A DNA stretch of 48,768 bases from a bacterium (lineage in GTDB: Bacteria; Patescibacteriota; Minisyncoccia; Phycocordibacterales; UBA6065). The stretch is from the NCBI GenBank assembly GCA_030680695.1, contig JAUXUT010000149.1, forward strand, positions 421,000 to 469,767, in the 5' to 3' direction. Positions 27,606-37,269 of the stretch are shown here, piece by piece. The translations under genes and the position numbers were made by a program. How positions within the stretch are numbered: the stretch's first letter is position 1; the number at the start of each line of letters is the position of its first letter. The notes under the pieces are model-generated. The model saw nothing but the letters and a program-made list of their open reading frames with translations. It did not search any database and was not told where the DNA came from.

Positions 27606-29924
27606 CTACCTATCGTCTGATGCCCTAGGTTCATTCACAGGAAGACCGCCGTCCTGTGGTATGCCCGCAAGAGGACTCCTGCCCGCCTTGAGGTTTGCAA
27701 TAATCGCCTTAACCTCGGCGTTATCAGCGTTAGTTACGGAAAGTTCCTCAAACTGTTTGATGGCGCCCTGCACATCCTTTGTCTCGTAAAGCGCGAGGCC
27801 GAGGAAATATTTCGCATTTGCGTACTGAGGATTAATCTGCACCGCACGTCCAAACGCAAGAACCGCTTCAGAATAACGCTTCTGGTCGTAATACAAGAGT
27901 CCAAGCTGGAAGAACACACCACTGTCCGATGGCGACAGTATCGCCACAGCTTCAAGCGACCTGATAGCCTCTGGTACGTTCTTCTCCCCTATCTGTATCT
28001 GGGAAAGAAGATATGCAGCCTCTGCATAATCGCCCTTGAGTTCAAGCGCCTTGCCGATGAATTCTCGAGCGGCCCCGTTATCACCATTAGCGACTTCAAG
28101 ACGAGCAAGAAGGAGTTGGAGTTCAGGGCTCTGTGGATTCCTCATGATAGCAACCTCGTAAGATTGCTTTGCACTATCGTATGCACCTTCTATATTGAGA
28201 GGCACCACCGATTCGAAGATACTTCCCAAGGTCGCATGGTTCACGTAGCTATTCTGGTCGATGGCCACCGCTGCCTGGCCAGCCTGAATGGCCGAGCTAA
28301 GATACTGCTGGAATCGGGACTGTGCATCAGCCTGGCTCACAGTCTCGTCGTTATACAGCATGTTCAATCGAGCAAGATAAATCTGTGAGATATACCTAGC
28401 CGCCGTATCCGACTGTGAAAGATTAAAGGCACTGATGACGCGTGACTCGCCAGTATCGATGTCACCTGCCGCGAGAGCAATCGCACCGCGTTGGAGATAC
28501 ACGTTCGAAATTGTCTTGGTAGCAGCAGTGTAAGCGAACGATGCAGATCCGATAAGAACAAAGATGATAACGAGTACCGATATAAAGTTAAGGGCCGGCT
28601 TCTCAGAAACCGACACCGATGCGAACTTCAAGGCCCCGTCCTCGCGCAAAGCTGCTATGAAGAGACCGGAAAAAGCGAAAGTGAGGAGCCAAATCGGAGC
28701 ACTCGGCACATATATCACCGAGAACACCCAAAGATATAAGCTTCCCAGAAGTGATGAGAGCACAAGATATCGAGAGAAAGGTGACGAACCCTGCCTGAAG
28801 AGAGCCTTCACAGCCGTCCAAAGATACAGACAAAGAAACGCGAGCATTGCAAGCAATCCTACAACTCCAGTAGTTGTTAGGAGACTTGGTACAAATCCGA
28901 TACCGTAATTAAATTCTGTATTCCAGAAAATAGTAGTATTGATGCCGACTGGCTTGTTAAGAAGCCATGACTGTCCGTATCGGTTAGGTCCAACACCAAG
29001 AACTGGGTCTGTGGACAGAGTAGCCTTGGCCACGTCCCAAGTAGCGGACCATGATGGACGGACCTCGACCTGCGAAGTTCCCATGGCAGACGAAAGCTCC
29101 GTGGTAAGCCTGCCCCCACTGAATATAAGGACGAGGGACACGATGAGTGCGGCAAGAGCATACAATGGCATACGGCCAGATGCAGACTTTTCAATCCGAC
29201 CAAAAGACATTTCGTAGATAGTGAAGATGAGAGATATCACCGCGAGGAGTATCCAGGCATGGCGGAAATCTACAACAACCATGAGCACCAACGACAGAAC
29301 AAAAGCGATGCGAGCCACCCACTTCACCGCCCCGGAAAGAGACGCCTTCTCAAGAGACACCATTGATACAAGAGCGATGAGTCCGAGGAATATTGCGAGG
29401 TCATTCCATTTACCAATGAGGCTCGATGTGGCAGACGTAAAGATATCGAACGACAAAGCATCAGCACCGAATATAAGACGCACCACATGAAAGAGCGCGA
29501 GCACGAAGAACGACGCAAACACAGCGCCATATGAATAGAATATTTGTTCCTTGGTCTTTGTGACGAGCGGCACAAGAGCGAACACAACGAGTGAGAGCAA
29601 GAAGAAAGCGAGAGTACCTATCTCGAACGATTGTCCCATGAACGAGGCGGCGTGATTTGCAGAAAATATAGAAGATGCCGCATACACCACCGCCAGAACT
29701 CCGGCCGATGCATACCAGAGGCTCTTCGGGGCTTCAAACTGACCATCCCGAAGACGTGCCACAATCCACAGGACCAAGGCTGCGAGTACGCCGTAAACCA
29801 TCAGCGCAGACTTACCCACCATGAATGGCACAGAAAGTGCCGGTACAAAGAAAATCGGGGCGAGTAACAGTGTCAACTGAAGGACTATAAAAGCGGCGGC
29901 GTCGAGCTTTGTAGATCGTTGCAT
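27606..29924 (-). CDS. O-antigen ligase-like polytopic membrane protein with C-terminal TPR repeats
   Basis: 10+ hydrophobic helices; GVGPNRYGQSW...; TPR block (SGVFFQLGLLYYDQKRYSEAVLAFGRAVQINPQYANAKYFLGLALYET). Confidence 0.85.
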   Translation of the reverse strand: MQRSTKLDAAAFIVLQLTLLLAPIFFVPALSVPFMVGKSALMVYGVLAALVLWIVARLRDGQFEAPKSLWYASAGVLAVVYAASSIFSANHAASFMGQSFEIGTLAFFLLSLVVFALVPLVTKTKEQIFYSYGAVFASFFVLALFHVVRLIFGADALSFDIFTSATSSLIGKWNDLAIFLGLIALVSMVSLEKASLSGAVKWVARIAFVLSLVLMVVVDFRHAWILLAVISLIFTIYEMSFGRIEKSASGRMPLYALAALIVSLVLIFSGGRLTTELSSAMGTSQVEVRPSWSATWDVAKATLSTDPVLGVGPNRYGQSWLLNKPVGINTTIFWNTEFNYGIGFVPSLLTTTGVVGLLAMLAFLCLYLWTAVKALFRQGSSPFSRYLVLSSLLGSLYLWVFSVIYVPSAPIWLLTFAFSGLFIAALREDGALKFASVSVSEKPALNFISVLVIIFVLIGSASFAYTAATKTISNVYLQRGAIALAAGDIDTGESRVISAFNLSQSDTAARYISQIYLARLNMLYNDETVSQADAQSRFQQYLSSAIQAGQAAVAIDQNSYVNHATLGSIFESVVPLNIEGAYDSAKQSYEVAIMRNPQSPELQLLLARLEVANGDNGAAREFIGKALELKGDYAEAAYLLSQIQIGEKNVPEAIRSLEAVAILSPSDSGVFFQLGLLYYDQKRYSEAVLAFGRAVQINPQYANAKYFLGLALYETKDVQGAIKQFEELSVTNADNAEVKAIIANLKAGRSPLAGIPQDGGLPVNEPRASDDR

Positions 29925-29966
29925 CGTGTTTAAAACAAATAACTAATGAATCTATTATAGACGAAC

Positions 29967-29993
29967 GAATGCCCGCCGTATAGGCGGGCATTC
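29967..29993 (-). terminator. Hairpin terminator downstream of rnpB
   Basis: GAATGCCCGCC-GTATA-GGCGGGCATTC. Confidence 0.7.
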
Positions 29994-30002
29994 ACATCGT
30001 TC

Positions 30003-30362
30003 GTGGGCTATAAGCCGAGTTCTGTACCCTATCCTTGCGGACAGGGCGACGACCATTTATCTGGGACCGACGTCGCCGTCGGCCTCGAGCGGCTCTCTGG
30101 CGTGCGCCTTGCGGCACTACCAGCACGGCCTTGCACCCGGGTAAGGATTTTGCCGTTGCACTTCCGGATTACTCCGGATCTGGCCCGCGCCGCCATCTTA
30201 CTGGAGCGCGGGCCCCTTAGCCTTTCGGCATCAGGCGTTTCTGTTCGCACCTCTGGGATTACCCCGACGGGCGTTACCCGCTACCTTGCTGCCGGCTTGC
30301 GCCGGCGGGAGCTCGGACTTTCCTCGCGGCGCCTTACGGCGCCGCGCGGCCGTCAGGCCCAC
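30003..30362 (-). ncRNA. rnpB: RNase P RNA (bacterial)
   Basis: Minus strand GAGGAAAGTCCGAGCTCC (P4/CR I), GCGAACAGAAACG, and 3' ACAGAACTCGGCTTATAGCCCAC; terminal GTGGGC/GCCCAC P1 pairing. Confidence 0.96.
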
Positions 30363-30396
30363 ATCTATATTATATCACGTCTTTAAAGAAAAATAT

Positions 30397-30491
30397 ATAG
30401 CACTCTTCTTGGAAACCACCGGAGCGCGACGGCGCGAGGTAGAGGGCCGAGGCTAGCAAGCCGAGAGCCCGGTTTCCAAGAAGAGTGCTAT
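30397..30491. repeat. 21-bp perfect inverted repeat with 53-nt structured loop between nrdB and rnpB
   Basis: ATAGCACTCTTCTTGGAAACC (30397-30417) / GGTTTCCAAGAAGAGTGCTAT (30471-30491). Confidence 0.95.
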
Positions 30492-30498
30492 GTATTTT

Positions 30499-31485
30499 CT
30501 ATTTCTTGTGGGAGCCCGAATCCACCTCGTAATTCGTGTTCTGTGCCTCGAAGAAATTCACAAGTTCGAAAACGTCGGTCGAGGTTGCCATCCACTTTGC
30601 AGGGTTGGTGACGTTGTAGTACTTAGGCAGGCCGAGCTCTTCCAATCGCCTATCGCACACATACATCACATACTGGTTCACATAATCGGCGTTGAGACCG
30701 AGGATACCGTTCGGGAACAGGTCCTTGTTGTAATTAACCTCGAGGTTCACACCTTCGACAATGATGTCGCGGATTTCGGTGGCAAATTCTTCAGTTAGAA
30801 GTTCTGCGTTCTCCTCGAGAATATTGTGCACGAGGTTCATTCCGAACTTGAGGTGCAAGGATTCATCGCGGATGACCCAGTTGATCATCGATCCGAAATT
30901 GCGAAGCTGGTTCCTCTGTCGGAACGAAAGCGCCACCATGAAACCAGAATAGAACCAGATACCTTCCATGACGATGTTGGTCGCGATGAGGTTCCTGATG
31001 AAATCCTTCTTGCCGTCGGCAGTTTCAATGTCGAGCGACTCGTCCATCATGCGCTTCATGTACTTCGTGATGAAGTTTTCCTTGGCCTGCATAGAAGGCA
31101 CCTGGAGATGGATGTCGTATATCTTCTCTCGGTCGAATGGGAAGGTCTCGAGCACGTATTCAAATGCCACGCAGTGGTTTGCCTCTTCCCACATTTGCTT
31201 CGCGAGATACAGATGGCATTCCGGCGACTTGAGATACGGATAGATGCCCAGGGCAATCGATCGGTTCACAATGAGCTCGGCCGGGTTGAAGAAGGCCATA
31301 AGAAACTTCACCGCATGACGCTCGTCTTCAGTCATTTTTGCCCAATCTTCAAGATCTTCTTTGAGTGCAATCTCGTGCGGGAACCACGTATTGCGAACAG
31401 CCTGATTGTATAGGTCGTACGCCCACTTGTACCTGAGAGGGTGCAAGTTTACGTCTTCCGGAGATGCTTTACCGATGAGAGCCAT
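30499..31485 (-). CDS. nrdB: Class I ribonucleotide reductase beta subunit, class Ic-like (Phe at radical Tyr position)
   Basis: Metal ligand motifs FFNPAELIVN, MWEEANHCVAF, MEGIWFYSGF, RDESLHLKFG. Confidence 0.95.
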   Translation of the reverse strand: MALIGKASPEDVNLHPLRYKWAYDLYNQAVRNTWFPHEIALKEDLEDWAKMTEDERHAVKFLMAFFNPAELIVNRSIALGIYPYLKSPECHLYLAKQMWEEANHCVAFEYVLETFPFDREKIYDIHLQVPSMQAKENFITKYMKRMMDESLDIETADGKKDFIRNLIATNIVMEGIWFYSGFMVALSFRQRNQLRNFGSMINWVIRDESLHLKFGMNLVHNILEENAELLTEEFATEIRDIIVEGVNLEVNYNKDLFPNGILGLNADYVNQYVMYVCDRRLEELGLPKYYNVTNPAKWMATSTDVFELVNFFEAQNTNYEVDSGSHKK

Positions 31486-31534
31486 ATGGATGTCTGTTAG
31501 TCCTTCTTATTAATATATCTGGATGGCGAACACT

Positions 31535-34216
31535 TTACTGGCAACTGTCGCACTGCGCAAGCTCGGCTGGATCGGTCGGGCATGTCTTGTTGCCGGCAAT
31601 GATGACGCGGCGAGCTGGCTGTTCAGCAGGAACGGCCGCCGCGAGGTCTGAAAGCGATTGATACCTTGTAGGTTGGGCTGGAGCGGTAAATGCCGCCTGT
31701 ACAGGAACCTCGACTGGTTTTGCCATAATAGGTGCTGGATCAGGCGCACGCATCGGTGCTGGCTCGACGATATCGAGAGACTTCTGAAGAGGTGCTTCAA
31801 ACGGTTTTTTCTCTGGAGCACCAGCCATCATTGTTGAGACGGCGGCAAAGCCCTTCTTGCCCATAGCCTCGGCCTTGTTGACGCGAACCGTGGACTGTTC
31901 GGCAGTGTGGCGCGGCTTCATGTGGAGGTAATAGGTAGTCTTCACACCCTTTTCCCATGCAGCGGTGTAAATTTTCATGGTTTCCTCGACGTCGCGGGTT
32001 TCAAGGTACATATTTCTCGAGATGGCCTGATCTATCCACTTCTGTGCTCGAGCCGCAACTTCAATGAATGCGTGTGGCGACGTTGTGAACGAGGTCTTAT
32101 AGATATCCTTGATGTGCTGTGGGATGCCCTCGATGAAAGAGATGTCGCCTTGGCTCTCTATAATCTGTCCGCGGACCTTCTCCCAAAGTCCCATGTTCTT
32201 GAGGTCGCGGACAAGATTGTGGTTGATGTCCATGTACTTGCCTGAAATCTTGTTGCGCGAGAAAACCTGAGCGAAACGAGGATCCATGCCTGGGGTCGTT
32301 CCGGCGACGAGACCGATGTTCGCATTAGGAGCAATGGCCATGAGTGTCGCGTTGCGAATTCCCTGCTTAACCTTGGCACGAAGCACATCCCAATTGAGAC
32401 CCTTGTGCCTCGAGTCCTTTGATACAGTCACCGTGCGACCGCGGTCTTCTTCGAGAGCCTTGATGGTATCAATCGGCACCATTCCCTGCGACCATCGTGA
32501 TCCAGCGAAATTCGGATATGCGCCGCGGGTCTTGGCCAAATTCGCCGACTCGTCAATCGCCATATACGATACAAACTCGAAAACGCGGTCTGCGAAATCC
32601 CATGCATGTTCGGAATCATATGAAAGACCGAGCTTCTCGAATACGTCAGCGAGTCCCATGACGCCGAGGCCAATGGCGCGGTTCTCCTTGTCGGACCTGA
32701 TGGCCTCTGGAATCGGGAGCTTGTTGATGTCGATGAGATTGTCGAGCTGGCGGACAGCAAGGCGTACAGATTCTTCGAGCTTTGGCCAATTGACTTCCTT
32801 GTTCACAACATGCACGCCGAGGTTCACCGAGATAAGGTTACAGACGGCGACGTTGTCCTTGTCCTGTGGGAGGCAAATCTCCGTGCAGAGGTTCGACATA
32901 TGAATCGTACCGGTGTTGTTATTCAAGGCACGGAGGTTAATTGGATCCTTCCAGGTAATCCATGGGTGTGAAGTGGACTGGAGGGCGGTCAAAATATGGC
33001 GCCACTGCTCGGCTGCCGGGACTTTTTTGTATGTACGAAGCTCTCCCCTCTCTGCCTTGGCCACATATTCCTTGTATCGAACAGAAAATGCTGCCCCGTA
33101 AAGCTCGTTTAGGTCTGCGGTCTCTGCAGGGTCGAACATATACCAATCCTGGCCGGAAATAACGCGTTTCATGAACTCATCAGAAAGGTAGGCCGCGGTA
33201 TTGGCCGTTCGCATGCGGAGATAGTCATCGCCAGCGTTGTGCTTCCAGTCAATAAACTCTGGGAAATCGAGGTGCCAGTTTTCCATATAGAAACAGAGCG
33301 CGCCCTTCTTCTTGCCGCCACGCTGAATCGCGCGAATCGCGGTGTCAATGATTTTTGCAAATGTAGTCGGACCAGTTGATGCACCACCGAAGTTTGATTT
33401 GAGCGGAGAACCAGTCGCGCGAAGTTTTGTCACCGATGCGCCGATACCACCAGATGATTTGGACAGCAACATGACATCAGACACAGTCTTTGCGATATGT
33501 TCCATGTCATCGTGCATTTCGAGAAGGAAACAATTTGAAAGAGATGGACGATTAGTTCCTGCTGCAAGGTTGGTAGATCCGCCAGCGATGAATTCATGTC
33601 GAGACATCTTGTCATAAAAACGAATCGCCCATTCTGTAGGATTTTCTTCGTTGTATGAAAGCCCCATCGCGATGCGCATAAAAAGATATTGAGGAGTCTC
33701 TGTGACACCTTGCTTCATATCGCGGATCGAATATCGATTCATGAGACCGTCGACGCCCGAGTAAAGGAAGAAATCATCGCGCTCGAGCTTCAAGGCATCA
33801 GCGAGTTTTTCGATATCATATTTCGCCATCATGTCTGGATGAAGGCGGTTCGCCGCGACACCATTCTTTATGTACGAGATGAAGCCGTCGCGATGCTTTT
33901 GGGCCAATTCCGCAGGATTTTCAGTGTCATAGTCGCCCAAAACTTTCTTGTACACGGTCTTGAGGAGGAGCCTGGTTGCGACTTTGTCGAAATCGGTGTC
34001 CTGCTGAATGTTCTGGATGGCCGCGTTGATGGTGGCCTTGTCCAATTCCTCGGTCGACATGCCATCATACATCGTTACGCGTGTGTCCGTCGCAATCTGC
34101 GTTACGAGCGAGATCTGGTCTTCGAGACCAGTAGCAGCCCGTTCGATAGAACGGTTGATCTTGTCGGCATTGAAAAGCTCTTTGGTGCCGTCTCGCTTCG
34201 TAATAAAGATATTCAT
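31535..34216 (-). CDS. nrdA: Ribonucleoside-diphosphate reductase alpha subunit with N-terminal ATP cone
   Basis: ITKRDGTKELFNADKINRSIERAA ATP cone; SNLCTEICLP; C-terminal CDSCQ. Confidence 0.96.
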   Translation of the reverse strand: MNIFITKRDGTKELFNADKINRSIERAATGLEDQISLVTQIATDTRVTMYDGMSTEELDKATINAAIQNIQQDTDFDKVATRLLLKTVYKKVLGDYDTENPAELAQKHRDGFISYIKNGVAANRLHPDMMAKYDIEKLADALKLERDDFFLYSGVDGLMNRYSIRDMKQGVTETPQYLFMRIAMGLSYNEENPTEWAIRFYDKMSRHEFIAGGSTNLAAGTNRPSLSNCFLLEMHDDMEHIAKTVSDVMLLSKSSGGIGASVTKLRATGSPLKSNFGGASTGPTTFAKIIDTAIRAIQRGGKKKGALCFYMENWHLDFPEFIDWKHNAGDDYLRMRTANTAAYLSDEFMKRVISGQDWYMFDPAETADLNELYGAAFSVRYKEYVAKAERGELRTYKKVPAAEQWRHILTALQSTSHPWITWKDPINLRALNNNTGTIHMSNLCTEICLPQDKDNVAVCNLISVNLGVHVVNKEVNWPKLEESVRLAVRQLDNLIDINKLPIPEAIRSDKENRAIGLGVMGLADVFEKLGLSYDSEHAWDFADRVFEFVSYMAIDESANLAKTRGAYPNFAGSRWSQGMVPIDTIKALEEDRGRTVTVSKDSRHKGLNWDVLRAKVKQGIRNATLMAIAPNANIGLVAGTTPGMDPRFAQVFSRNKISGKYMDINHNLVRDLKNMGLWEKVRGQIIESQGDISFIEGIPQHIKDIYKTSFTTSPHAFIEVAARAQKWIDQAISRNMYLETRDVEETMKIYTAAWEKGVKTTYYLHMKPRHTAEQSTVRVNKAEAMGKKGFAAVSTMMAGAPEKKPFEAPLQKSLDIVEPAPMRAPDPAPIMAKPVEVPVQAAFTAPAQPTRYQSLSDLAAAVPAEQPARRVIIAGNKTCPTDPAELAQCDSCQ

Positions 34217-34305
34217 TCGCAGATCGTTAATGGCTGACGCTAATAATTTTTCGTTCAGTCCATTCTACACTGCATTTTTTTTCAAGAGAATATTTTTTCT
34301 TGTTT

Positions 34306-34360
34306 TTTTCCCACTACGATATGACCGGTGGGAAAAGTAAATATTAAGGTTTTCCCACCG
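34306..34360. promoter_or_regulatory. Three-element TTTTCCCAC inverted-repeat array upstream of nrdA
   Basis: TTTTCCCAC (34306-34314), CGGTGGGAAAA (34326-34336), TTTTCCCACCG (34350-34360); the middle element can pair with either neighbour. Confidence 0.6.
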
Positions 34361-34460
34361 TATGAAAACGGCGAATCGGCTCGTCCGTTTAGAAGAAGTT
34401 TCGAAGAATCGAAATCACTTTTAGAGAGATATGAATGAACTAAAGGTGAGAAAAAGCCAG

Positions 34461-34922
34461 TTAAAGTCGTATTTCCGTGAGGTCCCCTTTTTTGACACCT
34501 AGCCTGTCGAGAGTCCCTGCCACAAACTCGACTACGTACCTTGCCGGAGCATCAGGATAGAAAGATTCCGGGAATGTCTGTGGTGAAACGTTGCGCGCAA
34601 ACGATATCACACGCATGGAATCATCGAGAAACAAAATGTCGATTGAGAAACGCATATCTTTCATCCAGAATCCGACAAGCTCGGGTCGATCAAATATAAA
34701 AACCATCGCTTGCCCTGCGCCCAAAGACTCCCTTCCGCTCAATCCTTTCTTTCGCAACGCAGGCGTGTCAGAAATAATGGCCTTGAATTCAGTGCCACGG
34801 ATGGTGAAAGACGGTTCTAATACAATCGCCGCGGATTTCTGGTTAACATCAGCCCTAAAATAAAACCCTGCACCGATGAGGATAAGTCCAAGCCCCGCTA
34901 TTATGAATGGCTGAACTTTCAT
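34461..34922 (-). CDS. DUF192 family protein
   Basis: FKAIISDTPALRKKGLSGRESLGAGQAMVFIFDRPELVGFWMKDMRFSIDILFLD. Confidence 0.9.
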   Translation of the reverse strand: MKVQPFIIAGLGLILIGAGFYFRADVNQKSAAIVLEPSFTIRGTEFKAIISDTPALRKKGLSGRESLGAGQAMVFIFDRPELVGFWMKDMRFSIDILFLDDSMRVISFARNVSPQTFPESFYPDAPARYVVEFVAGTLDRLGVKKGDLTEIRL

Positions 34923-34933
34923 AAATTAAATCT

Positions 34934-36385
34934 CTACGCGAGAATCGCGAGAAGTGCGGCTTTAAGCATCTCTGGGTTTGCTGAACCTTTCGACTTTTTC
35001 ATTCCTTGTCCAACAAGGAACATGAGCGACGCCTGCTTGCCCTTCTTGTACTCCTCGACGGCGACCGGATTTTCGGCAACGACTTCATCTGCGATTTTTT
35101 TGATCGCACCTTCGTCAGATTTCTGGAGAAGGTCGCGTGTCTCAGCAATCTTCATTGGCTCGCCTCCTTCGTCGAACATGACGGCGAGAATATCCTTTGC
35201 GCCGCGCGACGAAACCTTTTTGCCCTCGATCATCTGGATGAGCGATGCGAATTCTTTTGGTCCAAATGGAAGCTCTGCGATAAGCGCCTCCTTGCCTTCG
35301 CCGTGTTTCTTCTTGATGAGACCAAGCAAATCAGAGGCGATGTAGTTTGATGCGAGCACCGACGCGCCTGCCGCCTCGAAGAAATCCGCGACTTCCGGAT
35401 TATGAACATATATATGTATCTCGACAGGTTTGAGGCCAAGCTTCGCGTATCGCTCGCGTTTTTCGTTTGGCAATTCAGGCAAGGATTTTCTGAGGTTATC
35501 GGCCGAAAATTCAGGGATTTCAGATATCTTAAGCTTTGGCAGGTCTGGGTCTGGGAAATACCTATAATCATGGCTATCTTCCTTCTTTCTTTGGGAATAT
35601 GTCGAGCCCTTCCCATCGTCCCATCCGCGAGTTTCTTGAACGATTGTCTCGCCATTTTCAATGGCCTGAATATGGCGCTTGGTCTCGTATTCAATGGCCT
35701 TTTCTGCGGCCTTAAACGAGTTGAGATTTTTTACCTCGACCTTGGTGCCAAACTTCTTGGCGGCGGTATCTTCCTCGCTCGCGACAGAAATATTTACCTC
35801 GACACGCATCTCGCCCTTTTCCATGTTCGCTTCAGAAACACCAAGGGTTCGCAAAAGAAGCTGCAATTCACGGCCAAAGTCACCAGCCTGTTCGGCCGAA
35901 TGAATAACCGGTTCGGTGACAAGCTCCATCAAAGGCACACCAGCACGATTGAAGTCAACGAGAGAATAGTCGCTTTGTCCGCCGCGCTCATCCTGGCTGT
36001 CGTGAACAGATGATGCAGTGTCCTCTTCAAGGTGTACGCGAGTAATCTGCACGCCAGAAACCTCACCACCTGATACGAGCGGATATTTGTATTGAGAAAG
36101 TTGATAGCCCTTCGGAATGTCAGGATAAAAATAGTTTTTGCGATCGAACTCCGTGAAATCAGCGAGCGTCGCGCCAATGGCCGTGCCAACACGCAAAACG
36201 GACTCGACTGCCTTTTTGTTGATGACCGGCAAGGTTCCTGGGTGACCCATGCAGATCGGACACACGTTCGCGTTCGGTTCGCTCGTGAACGGCGCGTTCG
36301 CGCACGCGCAAAACATCTTGGTTGCCGTTTTGAGCTCGGCGTGTATTTCGAGGCCGATGGTCGGGATGTAGGTTTTCATCATCAT
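34934..36385 (-). CDS. gatB: Asp/Glu-tRNA amidotransferase subunit B
   Basis: YIPTIGLEIHAELKTATKMFC, CPICMGHPGTLPVINKKAVE, DFNRAGVPLMELVTEP. Confidence 0.96.
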   Translation of the reverse strand: MMMKTYIPTIGLEIHAELKTATKMFCACANAPFTSEPNANVCPICMGHPGTLPVINKKAVESVLRVGTAIGATLADFTEFDRKNYFYPDIPKGYQLSQYKYPLVSGGEVSGVQITRVHLEEDTASSVHDSQDERGGQSDYSLVDFNRAGVPLMELVTEPVIHSAEQAGDFGRELQLLLRTLGVSEANMEKGEMRVEVNISVASEEDTAAKKFGTKVEVKNLNSFKAAEKAIEYETKRHIQAIENGETIVQETRGWDDGKGSTYSQRKKEDSHDYRYFPDPDLPKLKISEIPEFSADNLRKSLPELPNEKRERYAKLGLKPVEIHIYVHNPEVADFFEAAGASVLASNYIASDLLGLIKKKHGEGKEALIAELPFGPKEFASLIQMIEGKKVSSRGAKDILAVMFDEGGEPMKIAETRDLLQKSDEGAIKKIADEVVAENPVAVEEYKKGKQASLMFLVGQGMKKSKGSANPEMLKAALLAILA

Positions 36386-37269
36386 GGTTTTAGCATTCTA
36401 TCACACAGGCCGTCAATCTCTTTTTCTATCATCTTACCCTTGCAATGCAGGAGCATGCCTTTGTACGAGGCCTGATTTTTCCCGTTTACCTTCTTTAAAA
36501 TCCTCCGCTTTGTCTTCGTTCTCAAAACGTTTCTATGCGGCAACACGACGTATCCTAGGAAATCGATTCCCTGTCTCGCTTTGCGAATAGAGACCTTGTT
36601 TGGGTGAAGCTCCAATTCCAATTCTTCTGACAAGAATCGTCTAATCTGCGGAAGGTGCGATTCAAGAACATCTATATTCTGCTCGACTATGACGAAATCG
36701 TCGCAATATCTGGCATAATACCTAGCCTTCAGAATATGTTTTGCGAACTGATCGAATTCATCCATATATACATTAGCGAACAACTGACTTGTCACATTGC
36801 CTAGAGGCAGTCCCTTTCCAGGGCTTTTGTCGAAGCTCGCGAGTATTGTTTTGATAAGCTCCATCGTCCTCGCATCTGAAACACTCTCACTGATAAGAAG
36901 CGAAAGAATTTTGTGATCTATCGAATCGAAGAATTTGCGAACATCGCATTTGAGGCACCATGCCTGTCTTGTCCAGTTTCTTGTCGCTTTGCGAATAAAA
37001 ATCTCAAGCCTCCTGGCACCCCGATGCGTTCCTTTGAAATTACGTGACGAATACGAATCAAATATGAAACCTTTGTCGAACGTCGGGTAAAGAACCCTGT
37101 ATACCGCTTGATGAACAACTCGATCGCGGACGCTCGCTTTGTGTATATGCCGAAGCTTGGGATCTTTTACGTAGAATGCTTCGTAGAGTTCTGGCCTATA
37201 TGTTCCCTCTGACAACTCTCGATGAAGATTGAAAAGATTGTCTTCTAAGGTAAACTCAAACCGCGCCAC
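36382..37269 (-). CDS. Diversity-generating retroelement (DGR) reverse transcriptase
   Basis: RT motifs: HIHKASVRDRVVHQAVYRVLYP, CDVRKFFDSIDH, GLPLGNVTSQLFANVYMDEFD (DGR-type), RYCDDFVIV (YxDD box), IDFLGYVV. Coding similarity extends upstream of the GTG at 37269 (TYDRIISVENLFVAWKEFRKGKRKKTDVARFEF) to about 37350 in frame. Confidence 0.95.
   Translation of the reverse strand: MARFEFTLEDNLFNLHRELSEGTYRPELYEAFYVKDPKLRHIHKASVRDRVVHQAVYRVLYPTFDKGFIFDSYSSRNFKGTHRGARRLEIFIRKATRNWTRQAWCLKCDVRKFFDSIDHKILSLLISESVSDARTMELIKTILASFDKSPGKGLPLGNVTSQLFANVYMDEFDQFAKHILKARYYARYCDDFVIVEQNIDVLESHLPQIRRFLSEELELELHPNKVSIRKARQGIDFLGYVVLPHRNVLRTKTKRRILKKVNGKNQASYKGMLLHCKGKMIEKEIDGLCDRMLKP

Noticed and set aside
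30003-30386. Plus- and minus-strand ORFs (127, 73, 61 aa)
   Set aside because: They lie within the RNase P RNA gene, identified by conserved sequence and P1 pairing.
36382-37269. Group II intron or retron RT as alternative identity
   Set aside because: No maturase/HNH segment or intron ribozyme motifs recognised, and the adjacent TR/VR pair with adenine-only differences is specific to DGRs.
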